A stretch of DNA of 64,000 nucleotides from positions 565,616-629,615 of the forward strand of contig DASRFR010000022.1 of the NCBI GenBank assembly GCA_035651455.1. Reading direction: 5' to 3'. How positions within the stretch are numbered: position 1 is the stretch's first letter; every line of letters begins with the position of its first letter. The stretch comes from DASRFR01 sp035651455. GTDB lineage: Bacteria > Acidobacteriota > Terriglobia > Terriglobales > Acidobacteriaceae. This document shows positions 17,498 to 26,180 of the stretch, piece after piece. The position numbers and the translations under genes are program-made. Below the pieces are notes generated by a model, which saw nothing but the letters and a program-made list of their open reading frames with translations, was not told where the DNA came from and searched no databases.

Positions 17498-18694
17498 GTG
17501 CCAGTCGGAACTGCATTTCACGAGAGAACCTTTCCCCTTTGCCAGAGCCTGAATTACCGCGAGTGGTCGGGATACTACACGGTCAGCGTCTACGAGGTGC
17601 ATCACGAGCACGAGTACAACGCCATCCGCAATGCCGCGGCGATGATTGACATTACGCCTCTGTACAAGTACTTGATCACGGGACAGGATGCGACCAAGCT
17701 CGTGAACCGGGTCATCACCCGCGACATCAACAAAGTCAAGATCGGGCAGGTGATCTATTGCTGCTGGTGCGACGAACAGGGCAAGGTCATCGACGACGGA
17801 ACCATCTCACGGCTGGAGGAGAACAAATATCGCTGGACCGCCGCCGACCCGAGTCTGCGCTGGTTCAGTCAAAATGGCCTCAACATGGATGTGCAGATCG
17901 AGGACATTTCAGAAAAGGTAGCCGCACTCGCTCTACAAGGCCCAACTTCCGGAAAGCTGCTGAAAGCGGTGGCACAGGCGGACATCGCTAACCTGAAATA
18001 CTTCCGTGTTACCAGCGGGAAAATTGCGGGTGTGCCCGTCGACATCTCGCGTACAGGTTATACGGGCGATTTGGGATATGAAATCTGGGTCCCGTGGAAC
18101 GATGCCGTAAAGGTTTGGGATGCCCTGGCGGAAAAGGGGAAGGCTTTCGATCTGCACGCGGCGGGCATGCTGGCGCTCGACGTGGCGCGCGTCGAGGCGG
18201 GTCTACTGCTGATCGAGGTCGATTACATCAGTTCGAAAAAGGCGCTTATCTCGTCGCAGAAGTATTCGCCGTACGAACTGGGATTTGGCAAGATGGTCCA
18301 CCTGGACAAAGAAAATTTCGTGGGCAAATCGGCGCTGGCGCGCGACGAGAGGCATGGAGTGGCGCGGCAGTTGGTCGGGTTGGAAATTGACTGGGTGGAA
18401 GTAGAGGAACAGTTTGACCGCTTCGGCTTGTCCCCGGCGGCCCCCAGCCAGGCCTCCCGCGTGGCGGTTCCGATCTATGTTGGGGACAAGCAGGTGGGAA
18501 AGGCGACAACCACGGCCTTCTCACCGCTGCTGAAGAAGTTGATCGCGCTGGCCAGCGTGGCGACCGAGCATTCCAAGCCCGGTACAAAACTGCAAATGGA
18601 ACTCACGGTTGAAGCCCAGCGCCTGAAGACCACGGCGACGGTCGTCAAGCTGCCGTTCTTCAATCCGCCGAGAAAGACGGCAGTGCCGGTGTAG
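17498..18694 (+). CDS. GcvT-family aminomethyltransferase (folate-dependent)
   Basis: A 398-aa protein of the glycine-cleavage T-protein superfamily. The folate-binding core is visible: a conserved Asp stretch in GKVIDDGTI, ALQGPTSGKLL, and the signature SRTGYTGDLGYEIWV, followed by the C-terminal GcvT barrel-like domain (PIYVGDKQVGKATT). T-proteins move a methylene group from an aminomethyl donor to tetrahydrofolate. No gcvH or gcvP is nearby, so it is more likely a stand-alone demethylase-type member than the glycine-cleavage T subunit; the symbol is therefore left empty. GTG at 17498 follows AAGGAAA and a good promoter; the frame is open for 35 more codons upstream, starting at 17393, upstream of that promoter. 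Confidence 0.85.
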   Translation: MPVGTAFHERTFPLCQSLNYREWSGYYTVSVYEVHHEHEYNAIRNAAAMIDITPLYKYLITGQDATKLVNRVITRDINKVKIGQVIYCCWCDEQGKVIDDGTISRLEENKYRWTAADPSLRWFSQNGLNMDVQIEDISEKVAALALQGPTSGKLLKAVAQADIANLKYFRVTSGKIAGVPVDISRTGYTGDLGYEIWVPWNDAVKVWDALAEKGKAFDLHAAGMLALDVARVEAGLLLIEVDYISSKKALISSQKYSPYELGFGKMVHLDKENFVGKSALARDERHGVARQLVGLEIDWVEVEEQFDRFGLSPAAPSQASRVAVPIYVGDKQVGKATTTAFSPLLKKLIALASVATEHSKPGTKLQMELTVEAQRLKTTATVVKLPFFNPPRKTAVPV

Positions 18695-18707
18695 GCTATA
18701 GCCGCTC

Positions 18708-20183
18708 TCAACTTACGGGGCGTGCCATCCTGCGCTTTCCTCCCCAGTAAATTCCCGCGCCTGCAAGCAGCAAAAAGCCCGTCAAACCCACGATTTTGAT
18801 CACGGCCAGTGGTTTATTGGGTTCGTCAGGTTGTGGCAGCAGCGAGAGGGCGATGGTCAAGGTCGTGGTGATGAATCCGATTATCGCGACCAGCTTCGCG
18901 ATTGGCTTGCCACCGGGCACGCGAATCACTTCCCGCCCAGCCGGTTCGGATTGCAGTTTGAACATCGCCGCGAAAACGTACAGGTAGGGAAGAAAGTACG
19001 TAATCACGCCGATGCTGACCAGCACGTCATACGCACCCTTCACAGTCGTGCCCGCCTGTCCCAGGAAAATGAAGAGCACGCCCAGCAGAAATTGCGTGAA
19101 CAATGCCACCCACGGCGTACGCCAGCGTGGGTGCAGCGCCCCGAAGGCGCGAGGCAGGAAGCGGTCGATACCGGCAACGAACGGCAGGCGCGCCACGGCC
19201 GCCAGATAAGCTCCGGCCGCGCCAACATTGCTCAGCATGATCAGCAAGGCTGCGACCGGAATGATGCCTTCAAAGCTGACGCGCTGCGCGGTTTTCGCGA
19301 TAGCCTGCATCAGTCCCTGCAGATCATTCACTTCCGTCGACGGCAGCGCAAGCAGAACTCCGATTGTGCCCCCGATATAGCAGATCGCTACGGTTAATCC
19401 GGCGATAAACAATCCCCATGGGATGGTGCGGCGGGCATTCTTGATCTCCTCTCCCATGAACGATGCGGTTTCGCATCCCCCGAAGGCAAACGTCAGTACC
19501 GACCAGAAGATGATGTCATTCAGGTGGGTCTTCGGTGTCATAGTGTGTAGCGTGAAAGTAGTCGCGGAGCCGAAGCGGTGCCACGCCATGAGACCCATGA
19601 GGACCACGATGCCGGCCGGAATCCACATCGCAAGCGCGCCAAGATTGTGCAGCCACTTGCCCACATCAAGCCCGACGATATTGAGGATGGTGGCCGTCGC
19701 CAGCGCCACCAGGGCGAAGATGATGTAGAAGGACGGGCTGTTGGAAAGATGACCCCAGGCGCTTTGCCGCATGAACAGAGCGTTGCTGGCAGCGAAATAG
19801 AGCACGGCTGGGAAGTAGGGGAGATTGCTGGTCCAGTAAATCCAGGCGGACATGAAGCCGGAGAAGTCGCCGAACGCACGCTTGCTCCAGACATAGAGGC
19901 CGCCCTCGTTGGGGTAACGCGAAGAGAGTTCGATCACGCTCAGCGCCAGCGGCGTGTAGAACACCAACCAGGCACCGATCCAGATGACAATCGAACTGGG
20001 ACCCGCGGCGGCGGCGGTGGCAATCCAGCGGAGGCTGATGCCGGTAACCACATAAAACAGTATGAGATCACGAAATCCCAGAACCCGCCGGGGGCGGTTG
20101 GGATCTTCGGCCTCGGCAATCGACATGCCGGCTTGCACGAGTGATGGGGTGCGGGTCGCGGCGGGCGTTTCGTCGTGTGCCAA
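18708..20183 (-). CDS. APC-superfamily amino acid permease
   Basis: A 491-aa inner-membrane transporter with about 12-13 TM segments and the APC-family consensus near TM1-TM2 (LRWIATAAAAGPSSIVIWIGAW, split over several strands), RYPNEGGLYVWSKRAFGDF, and GEEIKNARRTIPWG after TM6. It probably imports an amino acid or amine by proton symport. It is convergent with the GcvT-like gene, which ends 13 nt away, so it might feed that module. The start given is TTG; an ATG at 20126 is possible but lacks a better ribosome site. Confidence 0.85.
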   Translation of the reverse strand: MAHDETPAATRTPSLVQAGMSIAEAEDPNRPRRVLGFRDLILFYVVTGISLRWIATAAAAGPSSIVIWIGAWLVFYTPLALSVIELSSRYPNEGGLYVWSKRAFGDFSGFMSAWIYWTSNLPYFPAVLYFAASNALFMRQSAWGHLSNSPSFYIIFALVALATATILNIVGLDVGKWLHNLGALAMWIPAGIVVLMGLMAWHRFGSATTFTLHTMTPKTHLNDIIFWSVLTFAFGGCETASFMGEEIKNARRTIPWGLFIAGLTVAICYIGGTIGVLLALPSTEVNDLQGLMQAIAKTAQRVSFEGIIPVAALLIMLSNVGAAGAYLAAVARLPFVAGIDRFLPRAFGALHPRWRTPWVALFTQFLLGVLFIFLGQAGTTVKGAYDVLVSIGVITYFLPYLYVFAAMFKLQSEPAGREVIRVPGGKPIAKLVAIIGFITTTLTIALSLLPQPDEPNKPLAVIKIVGLTGFLLLAGAGIYWGGKRRMARPVS

Positions 20184-20290
20184 TCTATGTCCCGAGGTCA
20201 GTGTTCACGTTGCCAGGGCAAGGAGGATGCCAGAGATATCATCGGGACTCGCAGACGGCAAGTTGAAAATCCAGGAGCAGCGGCGCTGCC

Positions 20291-21814
20291 CTACCGGCGG
20301 CTGCTTCCGCCGAGCAGCGAGCCCATCAGTCCGCGCACCAGTTGGCGTCCTACCTGGCTGCCCATTGTCCGCACCGCGCTCTTCATCGCCGCTTCCACCA
20401 GGGTGTCGCCGCGACGGCCTCCCCGCGACGTGCTGCCGCCCATCCCCAGTGAACCCAGGGTCGCGGGAAGATTGGCGTACCACGGCTGGTTCTGCTGTTC
20501 CTGCTGATGTTGCTGCTCTTGTGCCTGCGACACAGGTTGCGCGGCTTTGCCCTTCAGGCGCTCGTAGGCAGATTCGCGATCGACTACCTTGTCGTACACG
20601 CCCGCGACCAGCGAGTTCTGCATGATCTGCTTGCGCTGCTCGGGAGTGATAGGGCCGATTTGACTATGCGGTGGACAGACCAGCGCGCGCTCCACAATAC
20701 CCGGTGTTCCCTTGTCGTCCAGAAACGAGAGTAGTCCTTCTCCGACTCCAAGTTGCGTAATGACCTCGGCCACATTCAACCTGGGATTGGTGCGGAACGT
20801 TTCAGCCGCGGCGCGTACGTCTTTCTGGTCTTTGGGAGTGAACGCGCGCAGCGCGTGTTGAACGCGGTTCCCGAGCTGTCCCAGGATGATTTCCGGAATG
20901 TCGGTTGGATTCTGAGTGACGAAGTACACCCCCACGCCTTTGGAGCGGATCAAGCGGACGACCTGTTCGATTTTCTGTTGCAGTGATGCAGGCAGATCCG
21001 TGAACAGCAGGTGCGCCTCGTCAAAAAAGAAGACGAGTTTCGGCTTTTCCGGATCGCCCACTTCGGGCAGTCTCTCGAACAGCTCGGAAAGCATCCACAA
21101 GAGAAACGTGGCGTAAAGCTGTGGCGACTGCATCAGCTTGTCGGCGGCGAGCAGGTTAATTATGCCCTTGCCGCTCGAATCGGTTTGCATCAGGTCATCG
21201 AGATTCAACGCGGCCTCGCCAAAGAACTTGTCGCCACCCTGTTGCTGCAATCCCACCAAACCGCGCTGGATGGCGCCAATGCTCGCCGCGGAAATGTTGC
21301 CGTACTCAGTCTGGTAATCCTTGGCGGCATCGCCCACGTGCTGCAGCATGGCTTGCAGATCTTTCAAGTCGAGCAGCAGCAAGCCGCCGTCATCGGCAAT
21401 CTTGAACACCAGGGTGAGAACTCCGGTTTGAGTATCGTTCAGGTTCAGAATACGACTGAAGAGCAGCGGGCCCATCTCCGAGACGGTTGCGCGTACAGGA
21501 TGGCCTTCTTCACCAAACACGTCCCAGAAAGTTACCGGGCAGCCGCTGAAGCTGAAATTGCCGAGCCCTAACTTTTGCACTCGCTCCTGCAGCTTGGGAT
21601 TGTTTGTCCCGGGCTGGCTGATACCGGAGAGATCGCCTTTGACGTCGGCGGCGAACACCGGTACGCCTATTCTGCTGAACGCCTCCGCAATAACCTGCAA
21701 AGTGACCGTCTTGCCGGTGCCCGTTGCGCCGGCAACCAAGCCATGCCGGTTGGCCATGTTGGGCAGCAGGAAAAGTTCGTGTTCGCCTTTAGCGATGAGA
21801 AGGGAATCGGTCAC
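20291..21814 (-). CDS. HerA-like ATPase, DUF853 (YjgR-like)
   Basis: A 507-aa P-loop ATPase. The N-terminus matches the DUF853/YjgR family (LIAKGEHELFLLPNMANRHG) with Walker A GATGTGKT at residues 29-36. A Walker B motif is visible as LVFFFDEAHLLF, with an Arg-containing QLGNRVQHALRAFTPKD region downstream. The family is related to HerA/FtsK helicases, but its physiological role is not established. The C-terminal 80 residues are Gln-rich then Gly/Arg-rich. GTG start with GGAG upstream. No nurA-like partner is present. Confidence 0.85.
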   Translation of the reverse strand: MTDSLLIAKGEHELFLLPNMANRHGLVAGATGTGKTVTLQVIAEAFSRIGVPVFAADVKGDLSGISQPGTNNPKLQERVQKLGLGNFSFSGCPVTFWDVFGEEGHPVRATVSEMGPLLFSRILNLNDTQTGVLTLVFKIADDGGLLLLDLKDLQAMLQHVGDAAKDYQTEYGNISAASIGAIQRGLVGLQQQGGDKFFGEAALNLDDLMQTDSSGKGIINLLAADKLMQSPQLYATFLLWMLSELFERLPEVGDPEKPKLVFFFDEAHLLFTDLPASLQQKIEQVVRLIRSKGVGVYFVTQNPTDIPEIILGQLGNRVQHALRAFTPKDQKDVRAAAETFRTNPRLNVAEVITQLGVGEGLLSFLDDKGTPGIVERALVCPPHSQIGPITPEQRKQIMQNSLVAGVYDKVVDRESAYERLKGKAAQPVSQAQEQQHQQEQQNQPWYANLPATLGSLGMGGSTSRGGRRGDTLVEAAMKSAVRTMGSQVGRQLVRGLMGSLLGGSSRR

Positions 21815-21880
21815 GGTGAGCTCCGAAAACAGGGTTTGAGAGATTGTAATGGTGATTCGACTTTAGCGGGAACCGCGCGG

Positions 21881-23311
21881 CTAGGCTGGGACTTTGCCGC
21901 TTGTCCGTTTCCAGTACAGGTATCCCGGCACGCCGATCAGCACAATGGCGGCTCCGGCAAGAGCTTCTTTCGGGCGCGTGATGATCGTGTTCAGCGTCCA
22001 CGCCCCGCCGATCAGGATGTAGATTGCGGGCAGCCAGGGATAGCCGGTGCAGCGATACGGACGCGGAATGTCGGGACGCTTCCAGCGCAACACAAACAGG
22101 CCGATCACGGTGAGCGTATACGACAGCACCATGCCGAACATCACATACGTGTAAAGCTGGTCGTAGCGGCCGCTGAGAGCGAGGATGCCCGCCCAAATCG
22201 CTTGTCCGATGAGGCTGAACGCGGGTGTGCGCCACTTGGGATGGATGCGCGCCATGCTCTGGAAGAAGGCGCCGTCACATGCCATGGCGTAGTACACGCG
22301 CGCTCCGGAGAGCGTGCAGGTCGCGGCCGCGCCAAAGCAGGAGACCGCGATCATTAGTGACAGCCAGACCGCTGCAGCCGGGGAAAACAGCGTGACCGCC
22401 GCGGCCCGGGCGATGGTCTCGTATTTTGCGACGTCCGTCCCGGGCAGCGCATAGACGTAGACCACGTTCATCGAAACATAAATCACGCCCACGATGATGA
22501 CGCCCAGCACCATGGCCAGCGGCACATTCCGCCGTGGTTCTTTTACTTCACCTGCCACCCAGGTGATATACACCCAGCCGTCGTAGGCCCAGAAAACGGC
22601 GATCATGCCGACGCCGACCGCCGACAGCAACTGCCATGGGCTCAGGCCCATGCTCAATCCGCCAGTAGAGTTCCACTCGCGCGCGCTGAAGTGCGCCCAA
22701 GTTCCCTTGCCGATTGTCAGGCCTAGCAGAACGAACGCCGCCATCGCGGCAAATTTGGCCCAAGTCGCGACGTTCTGCAGAATAGCGCCGCGGCGCAGGC
22801 CAGTGACATTCATCCACGTCATGATTGCGATAAGTACAAGAGCGACCAGGTGAGCGCGGGTGAGTGTCAGGCCAAGACCGGAGTACACGATATGCGCACT
22901 GGAGATCGGCGGCACAGTTTCTCCCAGATACGCGGCTGAGCCCACGGCTAGCGCTGCAATCGAGCCCCCGTTCGCGACCGCAAACAGCATCCATCCGTAA
23001 AGAAAAGCCGGCAGGTCGCCGTAAGCTTCCCGAAGATAGACATACTGGCCGCCCGAATCCGGGAACATGGAGCCGAGTTCTGCAAAAGCGAAGCACGCGC
23101 ACATCGAGATGACGCCGCCTAGCACCCACACCAGCAGGAACCAAACGGGATGAGGTAGAGGCCCGGCGATGTCTTTGGCCGTCAGAAAAATGGATGACCC
23201 GATGATGCCGCTCACCAGCAGCAGCACGGAATCAAGCAGCGACAACCCGCGAATGAGGCCGGGTTTTGTTTCAGCGTGCGGGGGAGCTGTAGATGCCGTG
23301 GGCGAACTCAT
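21881..23311 (-). CDS. APC-superfamily amino acid permease (second)
   Basis: A 476-aa permease with about 12 TM segments. Diagnostic segments are SGIIGSSIFLTAKDIAG in TM1, FPDSGGQYVYLREAYGD between TM2 and TM3, and VAGEVKEPRRNVPLA after TM6. These resemble the L-type/AAT amino acid transporter branch. The start at 23311 is preferred over an 85-codon upstream extension because the hydrophobic core begins about 35 residues after it, and because the stop of the small zinc-ribbon gene lies just 3 nt upstream, implying coupled translation. Substrate unknown. Confidence 0.87.
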   Translation of the reverse strand: MSSPTASTAPPHAETKPGLIRGLSLLDSVLLLVSGIIGSSIFLTAKDIAGPLPHPVWFLLVWVLGGVISMCACFAFAELGSMFPDSGGQYVYLREAYGDLPAFLYGWMLFAVANGGSIAALAVGSAAYLGETVPPISSAHIVYSGLGLTLTRAHLVALVLIAIMTWMNVTGLRRGAILQNVATWAKFAAMAAFVLLGLTIGKGTWAHFSAREWNSTGGLSMGLSPWQLLSAVGVGMIAVFWAYDGWVYITWVAGEVKEPRRNVPLAMVLGVIIVGVIYVSMNVVYVYALPGTDVAKYETIARAAAVTLFSPAAAVWLSLMIAVSCFGAAATCTLSGARVYYAMACDGAFFQSMARIHPKWRTPAFSLIGQAIWAGILALSGRYDQLYTYVMFGMVLSYTLTVIGLFVLRWKRPDIPRPYRCTGYPWLPAIYILIGGAWTLNTIITRPKEALAGAAIVLIGVPGYLYWKRTSGKVPA

Positions 23312-23313
23312 GA

Positions 23314-23532
23314 TCAGCCCATCCCGAGTTCGTCGGGCGATTCGAGCGGAGTTCCACAGCGGCGGCAGATGACAGCAGCACAGTCGCCGCAGGTAAGTGG
23401 GTCTGTGACCTCCGCCGCGCAGGTGGGACAGTACAAAAGCGGCTCCGGCTGCGGTTTCTGAACAGGCTGCGGATTTGGCGACATCAAGAAGGGAAATGTA
23501 GCATAGATCTGTAGCGGGCGCGGTGAAAACAT
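23314..23532 (-). CDS. Small zinc-ribbon protein (72 aa)
   Basis: A 72-aa protein (or 56 aa from the Met at 23484) whose C-terminal half holds six cysteines in three pairs: C35-P-T-C38, C48-G-D-C51 and C56-R-R-C59. This spacing looks like a zinc ribbon or B-box-like finger. The N-terminal part is Pro/Gln-rich. The stop is followed after 2 nt by the permease ATG, so the two are probably co-translated. Function unknown; a metal-dependent regulator or chaperone of the permease is one possibility. Confidence 0.6.
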   Translation of the reverse strand: MFSPRPLQIYATFPFLMSPNPQPVQKPQPEPLLYCPTCAAEVTDPLTCGDCAAVICRRCGTPLESPDELGMG

Positions 23533-23663
23533 GTCCCCGCTTTTGCCACTGGCATCCGGCTCGCAAGTAGCTGGTTGATTGTCATTCTGCGCGTAGCGAC
23601 GAATTCAGTTCAGACGCTTTCAACTCAATTTCTAACCGCGACACCTCGAAGGGCGAACGACAA

Positions 23664-24410
23664 ATGGAAAATCCAAGTACACCGGACCAGAAACTGCAGC
23701 AGGAATTCAACAAGTGGGCGGAATCGGGCGAAGGCCCGAAGATGGAACGCCATCACCGAGACATCACCGAGAAAACAATCCGTCTCATGGATTTGCGTCC
23801 CGGAGAGCGCGTGCTGGACCTGGGCTGCGGCTCGGGATGGGCGACACGGCTGCTGGCGCGGCTGGTCAGCGATGGCCCGCAAGGCTTCGGGCAAGTGGTT
23901 GGCCTAGACATCTCGGACGAGATGGTTCGGCAGGCCCGTGCCGAGTCGAAAGATTTCGACAACATCCTTTACGTTTGGGGTTCGGCTGAAAAGCTCCCTT
24001 GGGAAGAAAACTTCTTCGACAAAGTATTGTCCGTGGAATCTTTCTACTACTATCCCGATCAGGAGCGCGCGCTGATGGAGTTGTTCCGCGTTATGGCGCC
24101 GCGCGGGCGCATGTTCATCCTCATCAATTTGTACAAAGACAATCCCTATTCACTACAATGGGTCGACAAATTGAAAGTGCCCGTGCACGTCCGCTCCGCC
24201 GCCGAGTACGCGGAGTTGTTGAAACGCCATGCGTTCGAGAACGTTGAGTGGCGGCAAATTCCCGACGACACGCCCACTCCCGAAAACTACAAGACCACAT
24301 CGTTCCACAGCCTCGACGATCTGAAATCATTCAAGAAAACGGGAGCGCTGCTCTTAATGGCGTCGAAGCCGGACATTCGCGTGCCCGCGCCCGGTTACAC
24401 GATTTATTAG
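23664..24410 (+). CDS. Class I SAM-dependent methyltransferase (UbiE/COQ5-like)
   Basis: A 248-aa Rossmann-fold methyltransferase. Motif I is LDLGCGSGWATRL (about residues 51-63), followed by VVGLDISDEMV (motif post I/II) and a GSAEKLPWEENFFDKV block typical of Methyltransf_11/UbiE-like enzymes. The acceptor could be a quinone, lipid or small molecule; nothing nearby defines it. The gene stands alone on the plus strand, divergent from the permease unit and convergent with the response regulator gene. Confidence 0.85.
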   Translation: MENPSTPDQKLQQEFNKWAESGEGPKMERHHRDITEKTIRLMDLRPGERVLDLGCGSGWATRLLARLVSDGPQGFGQVVGLDISDEMVRQARAESKDFDNILYVWGSAEKLPWEENFFDKVLSVESFYYYPDQERALMELFRVMAPRGRMFILINLYKDNPYSLQWVDKLKVPVHVRSAAEYAELLKRHAFENVEWRQIPDDTPTPENYKTTSFHSLDDLKSFKKTGALLLMASKPDIRVPAPGYTIY

Positions 24411-24462
24411 TGGCCCTGATTGCCGTCTTAGATTCGCCCGAACCGTAAAACATCGTCGATTC

Positions 24463-25128
24463 TCAGATCGCGATGATGCCTATTCGGATCCCCATGGTGA
24501 CCGCTTCGGTGCGGCTGGACGCGTCGAGTTTGTCGAGGATGGAGCTGATATGAAACTTGACCGTATGTTCAGAAATCCCCAGGCGCGCCGCCATTTGCCG
24601 GTTGGCAATGCCATCCGCCAGCATGCGCAATACTTCTATCTCTCGTGGTGTTAAATCTCCGAGAGGTTCGTGTGTAGGTTCGGCCTCTTTTAGGCGGACG
24701 TGGCGCGCCAGTTCTTGGGCGATTTCCGGATCGAGCAGCGCCAGGCCAGAGTGCACGGCCCGAATGGCTGACACAATTTCCTCCTCCGTCGCATCACGGG
24801 GCAGGATCGAGCGGACGCCTAAACGTATCGCGCGGGCAATCCACGCTAGCTCGGGATCATCCACCAGCATGACCGCGGACGGCGCACTTCCCGTCACGAC
24901 CGTGGAAAAGGTCGTAAGGAAGTGGGGATCAGGGCGTTCGAGCTCCGCGAGGATCACATCGGGCTGCACGTCGCGCGCATGAGATGCCAGCGAGGTCAGT
25001 GCGGTGATAGTTCCGGCAAGCTTAAGGTGCGGTTCGCTCGCTATGATCGACTCAAGCGCGGCGCGGCGAACGGAGGACGTGGCCGCCAGAAGCACGCTGA
25101 TCACGCCCGTTCCGTTCTTCTGCGCCAT
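24463..25128 (-). CDS. NarL/FixJ-type regulator with a degenerate receiver domain
   Basis: A 221-aa protein with an N-terminal receiver-like domain and a C-terminal LuxR-type helix-turn-helix (LTPREIEVLRMLADG, ISEHTVKFHISSIL). The receiver has lost its phosphorylation site: in the usual PDVVLxD context the sequence is PDVILAEL, with E62 where the phospho-acceptor Asp should be. The N-terminal acidic pair is replaced by AATSS, and the conserved Lys near the end is replaced (SILPRD). It therefore probably acts without phosphorylation. The ATG lies 4 nt after the stop of the HtrA-like protease gene, with its ribosome site GGAAAG overlapping that stop. Confidence 0.88.
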   Translation of the reverse strand: MAQKNGTGVISVLLAATSSVRRAALESIIASEPHLKLAGTITALTSLASHARDVQPDVILAELERPDPHFLTTFSTVVTGSAPSAVMLVDDPELAWIARAIRLGVRSILPRDATEEEIVSAIRAVHSGLALLDPEIAQELARHVRLKEAEPTHEPLGDLTPREIEVLRMLADGIANRQMAARLGISEHTVKFHISSILDKLDASSRTEAVTMGIRIGIIAI

Positions 25129-25132
25129 GGAT

Positions 25133-26044
25133 TTACTTTCCGGGCCGCTCGCCAAGGGTAATGGAAAGCTGGGCAGCGTTTCCGCCGCGCAGCACGGTGA
25201 CGGAGTAGGTCTGGCCCACCTTCGCCGCGGCGAGTAGTTCGGTGATCGTCTCCATTTCCTGCACTGGTTTACCTTGCACCTCGACCAGCACGTCGCCTAG
25301 CAAAACTCCGCCTTTCTCTCCGGGACCACCGGTTTCGACGTGCACTACCAGCAGCCCGTTCTCCGCCCCGAACTTCAGCTTGCCGCGCATGGCCTCGGGA
25401 ATGGCGACCGGCTGCATCGCCAGGCCGAGGTACGGGCGCGCGATGTGCCCCGTCTCCAGCAGTTCGTCCACCACGCGATTGACCGTCGAGACCGGAATGG
25501 TGATGGCGCGTCCGCGCGCCAATCCGTTCGTATTCACGCCGACGACTTTGCCCTGCGCATTGACCAGCGGGCCGCCGGAGAGTCCGGGATAGAGAGATAG
25601 ATCCAGGCGAATGTGTTGATCGAGTTTTCCTCCGCGCCAGGTGCGGAATTCGCCGGCGATGCCGCCGACCATGCCTGCGCTTGCCACCAGGTTGCCACGT
25701 CGCGAGCGGCCCAGGGCAAGCACCAGGTGTCCCAGTTTCAGGGACGCGCTGTCCCCCAACTCCGGTACAGCCCCGAAAGCGCCCTCCACCCGCAGGACCG
25801 CCAGATCGGTGCTGGGGTCGCGTCCTGCGAGGGTTGCGGCCAGCGGTTTGTTTTCGCTTGTCAGCACGTGGATGTCTTCGTCGCGGCGAATGCCATGATT
25901 CGCGGTGACGATCACGCCTCTTTTCCATTCGATGCCGCTCGACGGCATCCAGCGTCGCGCATGCACCGCCACCACCGATTTGTCGTGGCGCTCCGCGGCA
26001 CTGGCGAATTCGTTCGAGAGAGATTCCATTAGAGATGTAGCCAT
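25133..26044 (-). CDS. HtrA/DegP-like trypsin-fold protease with a PDZ domain, no signal peptide
   Basis: A 303-aa S1C-like serine protease. The triad appears intact: H50 (TANHG), D80 (STDLAV) and S156 (GLSGGP, where DegP has GNSGGP). A PDZ domain follows at about residues 205-295 (RPYLGLAMQPV, GLLVVHVETGGPGEKGGVLLGD). Unlike typical HtrA proteases there is no signal peptide or TM anchor, so it should be cytoplasmic. The replacement of Asn by Leu before Ser alters the oxyanion loop. It is followed 4 nt later by the degenerate NarL-type regulator gene, suggesting a regulated-proteolysis or sensing pair. Confidence 0.85.
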   Translation of the reverse strand: MATSLMESLSNEFASAAERHDKSVVAVHARRWMPSSGIEWKRGVIVTANHGIRRDEDIHVLTSENKPLAATLAGRDPSTDLAVLRVEGAFGAVPELGDSASLKLGHLVLALGRSRRGNLVASAGMVGGIAGEFRTWRGGKLDQHIRLDLSLYPGLSGGPLVNAQGKVVGVNTNGLARGRAITIPVSTVNRVVDELLETGHIARPYLGLAMQPVAIPEAMRGKLKFGAENGLLVVHVETGGPGEKGGVLLGDVLVEVQGKPVQEMETITELLAAAKVGQTYSVTVLRGGNAAQLSITLGERPGK

Positions 26045-26180
26045 GAGTTTCTCCTGTCTCCCAAATCAAGCATGCAGCAGGAGCGAGGTCCGCGCATCCG
26101 CCGAACGGCTAGGGAGCGGCGGATACTGCGGTGCGCGATTCTTACTTAGCACCATAAAACAGCGGGACTCGCGGACGAGG

